Assembly: GCF_902506195.1 (NCBI RefSeq)
Contig: NZ_LR732817.1
Coordinates: 3,005,407 to 3,069,406 of the forward strand
Length of the DNA stretch: 64,000 nucleotides
Origin: Citricoccus sp. K5
GTDB taxonomy: Bacteria; Actinomycetota; Actinomycetes; Actinomycetales; Micrococcaceae
Direction of reading: 5' to 3'
Position numbers and translations under genes: made by a program
Shown: one piece after another, positions 1 to 8,157 of the stretch
How positions within the stretch are numbered: the first letter of the stretch is position 1
Layout of the letters: every line of letters starts with the position of its first letter
Notes under the pieces: model-generated
Database searches by the model: none
Told to the model about the DNA's origin: nothing
Seen by the model: only the letters and a program-made list of their open reading frames with translations

Positions 1-787
1 CGAAGATGCCGGTGAGGCTGTAGGAGACCGCGTTGTCATACCGCATGACCTTCATCCACTTGGGCCGGTTCCAGCCCTTCTCGCGGAGCCAGTACCCGTA
101 GGCCGCCAGGGTGATGGTGCCGCCCACGCCGCCGGCCAGGCCGAGCACGTAGAACATGGCACCGTCCTCCTCGGGGATGCGCGGGATGAGGCCGGTGAGG
201 ATGTCCCCGATGTTCGGTGCGGTCAGGAACGCGGACCACAGCACCGTGATGAACATGATGCCGATCAGCACGGTCATCAGCTTCTCGATGAGGTTGTACT
301 TGTTGAGCCAGACCAGGCCCATGCCGATCAGGCCGGAGGCGATGGCGAAGATCTTGGAGTCCACCGCGGGGAAGAGCGTCGCGAGTGGCAGCGCCACCGA
401 ACTCATGGCGGTGGCCCCGTAGACGAAGCCCCAGATGATGATGTAGATGCCGAAGTACCAGCTGGTCCAGACCCCGAGGGTGCGCCAGCCCTGGAAGATC
501 GTCTTGCCAGTGGACAGGTAGTACCGGCCTACGCCCTCCACGAGCACGATCTTGAAGATGACCCCGAGGACCACGGCCCACATCAGGGCGTAACCGTAGC
601 GGGAGCCCGCGGTCAACGTGGCCACCAGGTCCGCCGCGCCCACGCCGGTGGCCGCCGCGACGATGCCGGGACCCAATGAGTTCCACTTGACCTTGACGGG
701 TTTCTCGGTGATCTCGGCGTCGGTGAAACCGACGATGTTCGGATTGTGGACAGGATGCCCCGTGTCCACGTGGTCGCGTCTTGACAT
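1..787 (-). CDS. Nramp-like (SLC11 family) membrane transporter, partial
   Basis: This is the N-terminal 262 codons of a polytopic membrane protein; the rest lies beyond the window edge. ATG at 787-785 is preceded by a GAGGGG ribosome binding site 5 nt away. Hydrophobic segments and the stretches GPGIVAAATG and AGSRYGYALMW align with TM1-TM2 of Nramp metal transporters. The canonical DPGN metal motif of TM1 reads GAAD here, and the TM6 MPH region reads TLA within GGTITLAAYGYW. Nramp proteins are proton-coupled Mn2+/Fe2+ importers. Loss of both metal motifs makes the substrate uncertain: it could be an Nramp-related protein with another cargo. It is divergent from pta, with 56 bp between start codons. 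Confidence 0.8.
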   Translation of the reverse strand, partial: MSRRDHVDTGHPVHNPNIVGFTDAEITEKPVKVKWNSLGPGIVAAATGVGAADLVATLTAGSRYGYALMWAVVLGVIFKIVLVEGVGRYYLSTGKTIFQGWRTLGVWTSWYFGIYIIIWGFVYGATAMSSVALPLATLFPAVDSKIFAIASGLIGMGLVWLNKYNLIEKLMTVLIGIMFITVLWSAFLTAPNIGDILTGLIPRIPEEDGAMFYVLGLAGGVGGTITLAAYGYWLREKGWNRPKWMKVMRYDNAVSYSLTGIF

Positions 788-829
788 CTGTGCCCCTCGT
801 TACTACTCCGTGCGTTGTGCACCACAGAC

Positions 830-835
830 TAGTGT
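830..835 (+). promoter_or_regulatory. -10 element TAGTGT, leaderless pta
   Basis: TAGTGT ends 8 nt before the GTG start of pta and no ribosome binding site is visible, which suggests a leaderless transcript. No clear -35 is seen. Confidence 0.4.
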
Positions 836-843
836 GGTTTGCC

Positions 844-2937
844 GTGAGTCAAGGAATCTTCGTCACCACCACCACCAACGGCGCCGGCAAATCACTCGTC
901 ACCCTCGGGATCGCCGACTCCCTCTACAAGAGGTCCGGCAGCATCGGCTACCTCCGCCCGGTCGTACCCGGGGACTCCGTGGAGACAGACCCCATGGTCC
1001 AGTTGATGCGGGAGGACTACGGGCTCGACGCCGGCCTGGCCCGGGGCGGCGTGACCGCCGCCGAAGCGCGGCGCATGGTGGCCGAGGGCCGCACCGACGA
1101 GCTCTACGAGCGCTGCGTGGCCCTGTTCGAGAAGATGGCCGGAGCCTGCGGCATCGTGGTGGTGGAGGGCAGTGACCTGACAGGCGCTGATCCCGCCGTC
1201 GAGCTTGATCTCAACGCCGAGCTGGCCCGCCACCTGAGTCTTCCCGTGGTGGGCGTGGTGTCCGCCGCCGGGTTGGACGGCACCGCTGCGGCCGACGCGG
1301 TGGACTTGGCCCGGCGCACCCTGGACGAGTCCGGCGTGGACCTGTTGTCCATGATCGTCAACCGGGCCGATCCGGCCCGCCTCGAGGAGATCGAGACCGC
1401 CATCCGGCCCGGCCGCCATGAGTGGCCCGTGTACGTGCTGCCGGAGTTGCCGGAACTGTCCCTGCCGTCCGTCTCCGAGGTCGCCACCGCGCTCGGGCTG
1501 ACCCAGGTGGCCGGGAACCTGAACCTGGACCGCGACGTCTCCGAGGTCAAGGCCGTCTCCATGGAAGGCGGCAACTTCCTGCAGATCCTCCGTGAGGGCG
1601 CCCTGGTGCTGGTCTCCGGCGACCGCTCGGACGCCGTCCTGGCCACCGTGGCCTCGTCACTGGCCCCGGAGTTCCCCGTGGCCTCCGGGATGATCCTGAC
1701 CAACGGGATCGAGCCCAACGAGCAGATCCGGCGCCTGTACGCCGAGGCCCCGTTCCCCATCTTCACCACGTTCGCGGACACCTTCAGCACGGCGCGGGCC
1801 GTGTCCGCCGTGCGCAGTGAGCTCTCCAGCGCCCAGCCCCGCAAGACGGCCGCTGCCCTGGGAGCCTGGCACCAGCGCGTGGACGGCACGGAGCTGCTGC
1901 AGCGCATCGACCTGCCGCGCGCCGCGCGCACCACGCCCCTGCGTTTCCTGCACGGGCTGATCGAACGGGCCCGGTCCGAGCGGAAGACGATCGTGCTCCC
2001 GGAAGGTGAGGACACCCGCATCCTCCGCGCGGCCGAGATCCTGCGCCGGCGAGACGTCTGTGACCTGGTGGTGCTCGGCCACGAGGCCACCATCCGGGAC
2101 CTCGCCGCCAAGGAGGGGGTGGACCTGGCCGGGCTGACCCTGGTGGACCCCTCCACCTCCGAGGCCCGCGAGCGCTACGCCGAGGAGTACTCCCGGCTCC
2201 GCGCCCACAAGGGGATCGACCTGGAACGCGCCCGGGACATCATGACCGAGGGCGCCTACTTCGGCACGATGATGGTCCAGCTGGGAGACGTGGACGGCAT
2301 GGTCTCCGGCGCCGCACACACCACCGCGAACACGATCCGCCCGGCACTGGAGTTCGTCAAGACACGGCCCGGCGTCTCGATCGTCTCCTCCGTGTTCTTC
2401 ATGCTGCTGCCGGACCGCGCCCTCGTCTACGGGGATTGCGCCGTGAATCCGGATCCGAACGCCGAGCAGCTGGCGGACATCGCCTACGCCTCCTCGCTGA
2501 CGGCGCAGCAGTTCGGGGTGCAGCCGCGCGTGGCCATGCTGTCCTACTCCACCGGGGGTTCGGGGACCGGGGACGCCGTGGACAAGGTCCGCACGGCCAC
2601 CGAACTCGTGCGGGACGAGCACCCGCAGCTCAAGGTGGACGGCCCCCTGCAGTACGACGCGGCCGTCAACGCCTCGGTGGCCGCCTCGAAGATGCCGGAT
2701 TCGGAGGTGGCCGGCCAGGCCACCGTGTTCGTCTTCCCGGACCTGAACACCGGCAACAACACGTACAAGGCAGTCCAGCAGTCCTCCGGGGCCGTCGCCG
2801 TCGGGCCGGTCCTGCAAGGGCTGAACAAGCCGGTCAACGACCTCTCGCGGGGCTGCACCGTGGACGACATCGTCAACACGGTGGCCATCACCGCCATCCA
2901 AGCCCAGTCCGGCCAGTCCGGCCGACCGGGAGAGTGA
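844..2937 (+). CDS. pta: Phosphate acetyltransferase (Pta), long form
   Basis: Interconverts acetyl-CoA and acetyl phosphate; with AckA it forms the acetate overflow and activation pathway in the cytoplasm. The 697-residue length matches the long three-domain form (E. coli Pta is 714). The N-terminus is a P-loop, BioD-like domain (TTTTNGAGKSLVTLGIAD, near residues 7-24), a DRTGG-type middle domain follows, and the C-terminal half is the catalytic PTA_PTB domain (IVLPEGEDTRILRAAEIL, then GMVSGAAHTTANTIRPAL). GTG at 844 is chosen because it begins directly before the conserved P-loop domain; an in-frame TTG at 781 would overlap the divergent transporter start. ackA follows after 4 nt, so the two are one operon. 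Confidence 0.96.
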   Translation: MSQGIFVTTTTNGAGKSLVTLGIADSLYKRSGSIGYLRPVVPGDSVETDPMVQLMREDYGLDAGLARGGVTAAEARRMVAEGRTDELYERCVALFEKMAGACGIVVVEGSDLTGADPAVELDLNAELARHLSLPVVGVVSAAGLDGTAAADAVDLARRTLDESGVDLLSMIVNRADPARLEEIETAIRPGRHEWPVYVLPELPELSLPSVSEVATALGLTQVAGNLNLDRDVSEVKAVSMEGGNFLQILREGALVLVSGDRSDAVLATVASSLAPEFPVASGMILTNGIEPNEQIRRLYAEAPFPIFTTFADTFSTARAVSAVRSELSSAQPRKTAAALGAWHQRVDGTELLQRIDLPRAARTTPLRFLHGLIERARSERKTIVLPEGEDTRILRAAEILRRRDVCDLVVLGHEATIRDLAAKEGVDLAGLTLVDPSTSEARERYAEEYSRLRAHKGIDLERARDIMTEGAYFGTMMVQLGDVDGMVSGAAHTTANTIRPALEFVKTRPGVSIVSSVFFMLLPDRALVYGDCAVNPDPNAEQLADIAYASSLTAQQFGVQPRVAMLSYSTGGSGTGDAVDKVRTATELVRDEHPQLKVDGPLQYDAAVNASVAASKMPDSEVAGQATVFVFPDLNTGNNTYKAVQQSSGAVAVGPVLQGLNKPVNDLSRGCTVDDIVNTVAITAIQAQSGQSGRPGE

Positions 2938-2941
2938 ACCC

Positions 2942-4111
2942 ATGCTGATCCTCGTCATCAACTCCGGCTCCTCGTCGCTGAAGTACCAGTTGCGCGAGGT
3001 CGCCGCGGACGGCACGGAGCCTGCGGAGCCCGTGGTCGCCCAGGGCCTGGTGGAACGCATCGGCGTGCCCGGCTCCGGGGTGGACAACCACGCCGAGGCC
3101 CTCGAGCAGATCGATGCGGAGCTGGAGCAGGTGCTCCAGGGCCGTAGCATCGACGCCGCCGGTCACCGTGTGGTCCACGGCGGGGAGCGCTTCAAGGCCC
3201 CGACCCTGGTCACCATGGAAGTCATCCGTGCCATCGAGCGCCTGGCACCACTGGCCCCGCTGCACAACCCCGCCGCGGCGCAGGGTCTGCGCGCCATTGC
3301 CGAGAAGTGGCCGGACATGCCGCAGGCCGTGGTCTTCGACACCTCGTTCCACCAGTCGATGCCCGAGGAGGCCTGGCGGTATGCCCTCCCGGACTCCCTC
3401 TACACGGAGAACGGCATCCGTCGGTACGGTTTCCACGGCACCAGCCACGATCTCGTCACGGGGATCGCCGCGGAGACGCTGGGCATCCCGCGCGCCGAGT
3501 TCAACGCGGTGATCCTGCACCTGGGCAACGGCGCCTCCGCCACGGCCATCCGCGGTGGGGCGTCGGTGGACACGTCCATGGGCTACACGCCGCTGGCGGG
3601 GCTCGTGATGGGCACCCGGTCCGGGGACGTCGACCCCTCGATCATCACGCACCTCATCCGCAACGGCGCGTACGACGCGGAGCAGATGGACCGGTTACTC
3701 AACAAGGAGTCCGGGCTGCTCGGCATGACCGGCAACGCCGACATGCGCCAGGTCATCGACTCCGCCCACGCCGGCCACCGGCGGTCCCGGACCGCGCTGA
3801 AAGTGGCGTCCTACCGCCTCGCGAAGTACGTGGGCGGCTACCACGTGGCTGTCGGCGGCGCCCAGGCCGTGGTCTTCACGGCCGGCATCGGGGAGAACTC
3901 GGCGCCGTTCCGCTCGGCCGTGCTGGACCGCCTGGAACCCCTGGGCATCGCCTACGACGCCGAGGCGAACCTTGAGCGGTCCGACGCAGCCCGCGTGATC
4001 TCCACCGAGGAATCGGCCATTCCCGTCCTGGTGGTGCCCACGAACGAGGAGCTGGCGATCGCCCAGCTCACCCTCGCGGTGGCGCAGGAGCACGGCGCAC
4101 TGGGGCGCTAG
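2942..4111 (+). CDS. ackA: Acetate kinase
   Basis: Converts acetyl phosphate plus ADP to acetate plus ATP, and the reverse. Its 389 residues fit the family. The ASKHA-fold signatures are visible: the N-terminal VINSGSSSLKYQL, the central VFDTSFHQSMP, RRYGFHGTSHD, and the adenosine-site region VFTAGIGENSA. ATG at 2942 lies 4 nt after the pta stop, with a GGGAGAG ribosome binding site in the end of pta, so translation is probably coupled. The stop codon overlaps the stop of the convergent gamma-glutamyltransferase gene by 4 nt. Confidence 0.97.
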   Translation: MLILVINSGSSSLKYQLREVAADGTEPAEPVVAQGLVERIGVPGSGVDNHAEALEQIDAELEQVLQGRSIDAAGHRVVHGGERFKAPTLVTMEVIRAIERLAPLAPLHNPAAAQGLRAIAEKWPDMPQAVVFDTSFHQSMPEEAWRYALPDSLYTENGIRRYGFHGTSHDLVTGIAAETLGIPRAEFNAVILHLGNGASATAIRGGASVDTSMGYTPLAGLVMGTRSGDVDPSIITHLIRNGAYDAEQMDRLLNKESGLLGMTGNADMRQVIDSAHAGHRRSRTALKVASYRLAKYVGGYHVAVGGAQAVVFTAGIGENSAPFRSAVLDRLEPLGIAYDAEANLERSDAARVISTEESAIPVLVVPTNEELAIAQLTLAVAQEHGALGR

Positions 4112-5856
4112 TCCGCCGGGACCACCGCCACGTCACCCTCCCGCCGGGAGTCCTGGGCCCCGGTGATGGTGCCGGTCTCGTAGTCGATCTCCAGCGCCTG
4201 CACCGAGCCGAAGACGGCGTCGGCCCGCTCGGTCACGCGCGGCTGCCACCCACGCTGGCGGATCAGGGCGGCCACGTCCTGCGCCGGCTGCTCCTCCAGG
4301 GAGAGCACACCGTCCTGGAGATAGTGGCGCGGTGAGTCGACCGCCTCCTGCAGCGGCGCCTCCTGGAGGGCCCAGGGCACCATGACGGTGGCGAGGATCG
4401 AGGGGATGACCTGCCCGCCCGGCGATCCCAGGCCCATGACCACGCGGCCCTCGGAGTCCAGGACCAGGCTGGGCGCCGACCAGCTGACGGACTTGCGCCC
4501 CGGCTCCGGCTGGTTGGCGGGGGTGTCCAAGGACTCGAACCGGGACAGCTGGTTGTTGAGGAAGAACCCTCCCACGGTGCTGCTCTCCGCACCGCCCCAG
4601 AAGCTGGTGATCGTGTTCGTCATGGACACGGTCAGTCCCTCGTCGTCCACCACGGTCAGGTGGGTGGTGTTCCCCGCCTCAGCGGGCTCAGCGGGCTCAG
4701 CGGGCTCAGCGGCTGAGGAGAGCGCCGGCGCCACCTCGGTCCGGGCCAGCTCGGCGTTGGCCTCCGGATCCGTGAGCCGGTCCACGGGGACGTCCACGAA
4801 CGCCGGGTCCCCGAAGGACTCCGTCACGCTGGCATCGGCCACCCGCCAGGCCGCGGCCATGGCGTCCACATACTCCGCGGACCCGGGCTCGGCCTCCGCC
4901 ACCCCGAGCGCCTCGGCGACCTGCAGGAATTGCACGACGGCGGCACCGGGCAGCGGCGGTGCGGCCGAGACGTACTCGTAGTCGCCGACCGGGCCGCTGA
5001 CCGGTTCGGTGGTGTCCGTCTCATAGGCGGCGAGGGACTCGGCATCGAGTCCGTCCACGGCGGTGAGGTCCTCCGCCAGGCTTCCGGTGTAGAGGGCGTC
5101 CGGGCCCTCCTCGGCCAGCGTCTCCATGGTGGCCGCCAACTCTGCCTGGACCAGGGTCTCTCCCTCCCCCAGCGGAGCGGCGCCTCCCGAGCCCTCCGCG
5201 CCCTCACCGGCTGACCCGGAGTGGAACGCGGCGATCCCCTCGATGGCGCCGGGCCCGTAGTCGGAGCGCATCCGCTGGGCCAGCAGGGGCGAGACCGGAA
5301 ACCCCTCCTCGGCCAGCTCGATGGCGGGGGCCAGCAACTCGGACCACTCCAGGGAGCCGTGTTCGGCGTGCAGGGTGGCCATGCCGTCCACGAAGCCCGG
5401 GACACCGGTGCCGGAGGCCGGGATGTCCCCGTCCTGGGCCACGGTCTCGCGGTAGTCATAGGCCAGCGGGTCCCCGTCTCCGCGGGCGACCAGGGCCGAG
5501 CCACCTCCCCCGATGCCCGAGGCGAAGGGTTCCACCACGGCCACGGCGAAGGCGGTGGCGACGGCGGCATCGGCGGCGTTGCCGCCCCGTTCCAGAATCT
5601 CGGTCCCGACGTCCACCGCCGCCGGGTGTCCGGCGGCGACCGCCTGCTCCTGGAGCGCTGATGCGGAGGCGGACGGGGCCGGCGTCGTTGCGGGGGTGCC
5701 GTTCGAGGGACCGGAGACTGAGGAGGACGGAGAGCCGGAGGCCGGGTCCGATGGTTCCTCCGGGGCCGGGGAGGCGCATCCGGTCAGGGCCAGCAGCACG
5801 GCCGAGAGGACGGCCACGCAGGACAGGGCGGGGACGGAGGTGCGGGTCCGCTGCAT
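4108..5856 (-). CDS. ggt: Gamma-glutamyltransferase, secreted lipoprotein
   Basis: Ntn-hydrolase that cleaves or transfers the gamma-glutamyl group of glutathione and related peptides outside the membrane. It is a 582-residue proenzyme. The N-terminus is a lipoprotein signal ending in the lipobox LALTGC, followed by a Ser/Pro/Thr-rich linker. The large subunit contains GGNAADAAVA and the substrate-binding DYRETVA. Autocleavage is expected before the Thr of NTTHLTVVD, which starts the small subunit; GSPGGQVIPS follows. The pair of oxyanion-hole serines seen in E. coli GGT (SSMSP) reads SWSAP here. A short (EPA)n repeat lies just before the cleavage site. ATG 5856 has a GAGGAA site 7 nt upstream. 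Confidence 0.92.
   Translation of the reverse strand: MQRTRTSVPALSCVAVLSAVLLALTGCASPAPEEPSDPASGSPSSSVSGPSNGTPATTPAPSASASALQEQAVAAGHPAAVDVGTEILERGGNAADAAVATAFAVAVVEPFASGIGGGGSALVARGDGDPLAYDYRETVAQDGDIPASGTGVPGFVDGMATLHAEHGSLEWSELLAPAIELAEEGFPVSPLLAQRMRSDYGPGAIEGIAAFHSGSAGEGAEGSGGAAPLGEGETLVQAELAATMETLAEEGPDALYTGSLAEDLTAVDGLDAESLAAYETDTTEPVSGPVGDYEYVSAAPPLPGAAVVQFLQVAEALGVAEAEPGSAEYVDAMAAAWRVADASVTESFGDPAFVDVPVDRLTDPEANAELARTEVAPALSSAAEPAEPAEPAEAGNTTHLTVVDDEGLTVSMTNTITSFWGGAESSTVGGFFLNNQLSRFESLDTPANQPEPGRKSVSWSAPSLVLDSEGRVVMGLGSPGGQVIPSILATVMVPWALQEAPLQEAVDSPRHYLQDGVLSLEEQPAQDVAALIRQRGWQPRVTERADAVFGSVQALEIDYETGTITGAQDSRREGDVAVVPAD
4681..4707. repeat. 9-bp tandem repeat inside ggt
   Basis: Three perfect copies of AGCGGGCTC, encoding Glu-Pro-Ala on the minus strand, immediately before the autoprocessing site of the gamma-glutamyltransferase. 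Probably a slippage-prone linker. Confidence 0.8.
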
Positions 5857-5895
5857 CAGGGTTCCTCGGGTGCTCGAGTACGGCGGGCCCGAGCG

Positions 5896-5901
5896 ATACT
5901 A
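5896..5901 (-). promoter_or_regulatory. -10 element TAGTAT for ggt
   Basis: TAGTAT on the minus strand, about 40 nt before the ggt start. Unlike many neighbours, this gene has a leader and a ribosome binding site. Confidence 0.3.
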
Positions 5902-6006
5902 ACGGTTCCGTCTGTGCACGGTCTGGGCGGCGGCTGGGCGCGTCATCCAGTCGCCGTCCCTACACTGCCCACGACCTCCCCCGCCACCACCACCGCACAG
6001 GACAGA

Positions 6007-7104
6007 ATGGCTTCCATGACCCCAGCCAACGTGCCGGCCGCCTCGGGTTCCCCCGCTGCGTCTCCGCCCTCCGGCGTGCGCCTGACAGGCCTCGACGCGG
6101 CCCGGGCTCTGGCCATCATCGGCATGATCGCGGTGAATGTGGGCCCCCGGGGTGAACCGGGGATCGCGGGATTCATGTACGACCTGCCGGTGGGGCGGGC
6201 CTCCATCCTGTTCGTGGTGCTGGCCGGCGTGGGAATGTCCTTCCTGACCGGATCCGCCCGCCGGCCCGGTGGGCGGCTGCCGTGGAGGACGGTCCTGTGG
6301 CGCTCCGCACTGCTGTTCGCCGGTGGGCTGGCCCTACAGGAACTGGGGCACGACGTCAGTGTCATCCTGGCCGTGTACGGGGTGCTGTTCCTGCTGTCCC
6401 TGCCGCTGCTGAAGGCTCCGACCCCGGTCATCGCGGCCCTGGCGGGGGCCCTGCTGGCGGTGGGGCCCGTGGTCTGGATCGGGGCGCAGCTGGCCTCCGG
6501 GACCGCCTTCCAGTTCGCTGACCCGGACCTGAGCAACGACGCTCCCCACCTGCTCCACCGGATCTTCCTCTCCGGCTCCTACCCGGTGCTGGTGTGGTGC
6601 GTCCCCTTCCTGGTGGGGCTCATCCTGGGACGGGCACCCCTCACCGACCGCAGGCTGCAGAAGCGGCTGGTGGTGTGGGGCGGGGTCGCGGCCATCGGCG
6701 CCTATGCACTCTCGCAGGTCCTGGTCCGCATGCTGGGCCAGCCGGGGAACGAGATCGGCTGGGACCGGCTCCTGTCCGCCGTCGGGCACTCGCAGATGCC
6801 GTTGTGGCTGGTCTCCAGCATCGGCACGGCACTCGTGGCCCTCGGCGGGTTCCTCTGGGCCGGGGACCTCGTGGACCGCCGCCTGGGCATGCTGGTCTCG
6901 GCCGGACGGCTCTCCCTCACGATCTACGTGGCGCACCTGTTCGTCCTCGCGGCCATCATCCGGCCGGAGCCGCACACCCTGCTCCGGGGCTACCTCATCA
7001 CGATCGTGTTGTCCGCGGTGCTGGTCCTGCTGGCCCACCTGTGGGTGAAATGGCGGCCGATCGGGCCGTTGGAGCAGCTCATGCGCCTGCCCCGGCGACT
7101 CTGA
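6007..7104 (+). CDS. DUF418/DUF1624-like multi-pass membrane protein
   Basis: A 365-residue integral membrane protein with about nine or ten hydrophobic segments. It begins with RLTGLDAARALAIIGMIAVN, characteristic of the DUF1624/acyltransferase-like superfamily, and ends in GPLEQLMR, the typical DUF418 C-terminal signature. The reaction and substrate are unknown; related proteins are thought to handle acyl groups or to act in envelope processes. ATG 6007 has AGGACAG upstream; ATG 6016 is an alternative. The next gene is convergent, with 3 nt between stops. Confidence 0.75.
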   Translation: MASMTPANVPAASGSPAASPPSGVRLTGLDAARALAIIGMIAVNVGPRGEPGIAGFMYDLPVGRASILFVVLAGVGMSFLTGSARRPGGRLPWRTVLWRSALLFAGGLALQELGHDVSVILAVYGVLFLLSLPLLKAPTPVIAALAGALLAVGPVVWIGAQLASGTAFQFADPDLSNDAPHLLHRIFLSGSYPVLVWCVPFLVGLILGRAPLTDRRLQKRLVVWGGVAAIGAYALSQVLVRMLGQPGNEIGWDRLLSAVGHSQMPLWLVSSIGTALVALGGFLWAGDLVDRRLGMLVSAGRLSLTIYVAHLFVLAAIIRPEPHTLLRGYLITIVLSAVLVLLAHLWVKWRPIGPLEQLMRLPRRL

Positions 7105-7107
7105 GGT

Positions 7108-8061
7108 TCAGGCCCCGGTACCGACCAGCACGCGCTCACGGCGGCGGACCCGCTCCAATACGCGGGCCGGCAGGTTCGTGGTGATCTGCTGCACCCCGGC
7201 CCTCAGCAGCAGGTCCACGTCCTCATCCCGGTCCGCCGTCCACACCCGCAGGGTGCGTCCCGCCGCGAGCCACGCCTTCACGTCCGCCAGGTTCTCCCGC
7301 ACATAGGCCAGCCCCGGCCCGGCGATGCCCGCGCGGCCCTCCCAGATCAGCCGTTCCGCATCCGCCACGGCCTGCCGCAGCGTGGCCCGCACGGCAGCGC
7401 GGCTGAGCGGACCCAGGTTGAAGCGGCTCGGCACCGGCGCGTCCGGGACCACGGAGAGCAGCTGACACAGGTGCTCGGAGCCCACCGACGGCGCGAGGTA
7501 CTGCAGGGAACCGGCGTAGAAGCTCATGAAGGTCACCTCGACCGCCCCGATCCTCGAGGTCTCCGGATCCCAGCCGGCGCCCAGCAGCCAGGACAGGGCG
7601 CGTTCCTCAAGCTCATGGCCGAAGGGGCTCGGATGCTTGAGTTCCAGGGCCAGCCGCACGGGACGGCCGGCGGCGGCGAGCAGCTCGACCAGGTCCGGCA
7701 ATGTCAGCAGCTGGGCCGAGGCCGGGCCGTACTCAGCCGGAATCCGCGCCCCCTTCCATCGGTGGAAGTCGAGCCGGCGCAGCTGGGCCAGCGTGTGGTC
7801 GGCCACCGGTCCGGACCCGTCGGAGGTGCGCTCCAGGGTCGGATCGTGCAGGCAGACCAGGTGCCGGTCCCGGGTCAGGTGGACGTCCACCTCCACGCCG
7901 TCCGCGCCCTCGGCGAGCGCGTGCAGGAACGCCGCGCGGGTGTTCTCGGCGTAGGCTCCGGAGGACCCCCGATGGGCGATCACCAGCGGTCGTCGCAGCG
8001 GCCGGTGCCGGTCAGCGTCGGTAGGGTTCGGGGTGGTGCCGGGGCTCGGGGTGTCGGACAC
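7108..8061 (-). CDS. Glycerophosphodiester phosphodiesterase family protein
   Basis: Predicted hydrolase of glycerophosphodiesters, yielding glycerol-3-phosphate and an alcohol. Its 317 residues contain the GDPD TIM-barrel signatures: IAHRGSSGAYAENT (catalytic His-Arg), GVEVDVHLTRD (metal-binding Glu/Asp), VCLHDPTLERTSDG, and VWTADRDEDVDLLL near the end. No signal peptide is visible, so it is probably cytoplasmic. GTG 8061 is preceded by a TAACCT hexamer 6 nt away. A second GDPD gene lies near the end of the window. Confidence 0.9.
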   Translation of the reverse strand: MSDTPSPGTTPNPTDADRHRPLRRPLVIAHRGSSGAYAENTRAAFLHALAEGADGVEVDVHLTRDRHLVCLHDPTLERTSDGSGPVADHTLAQLRRLDFHRWKGARIPAEYGPASAQLLTLPDLVELLAAAGRPVRLALELKHPSPFGHELEERALSWLLGAGWDPETSRIGAVEVTFMSFYAGSLQYLAPSVGSEHLCQLLSVVPDAPVPSRFNLGPLSRAAVRATLRQAVADAERLIWEGRAGIAGPGLAYVRENLADVKAWLAAGRTLRVWTADRDEDVDLLLRAGVQQITTNLPARVLERVRRRERVLVGTGA

Positions 8062-8067
8062 GCCCTC

Positions 8068-8073
8068 AGGTTA
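8068..8073 (-). promoter_or_regulatory. -10 element TAACCT, leaderless GDPD gene
   Basis: TAACCT ends 6 nt before the GTG start at 8061 and no ribosome binding site is seen. Confidence 0.4.
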
Positions 8074-8157
8074 CGGGGCCCGTCCCGAGAGAACCGCCGG
8101 CGAGAGGCGACAGGCTGGTTAACTTGTGCTGACACTTTGATCCCCGCCGGAGGACCC

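Noticed and set aside
781-786. TTGACA as -35 of pta
   Set aside because: No reasonable -10 lies 16-18 bp downstream, and the hexamer spans the start codon of the divergent transporter gene.
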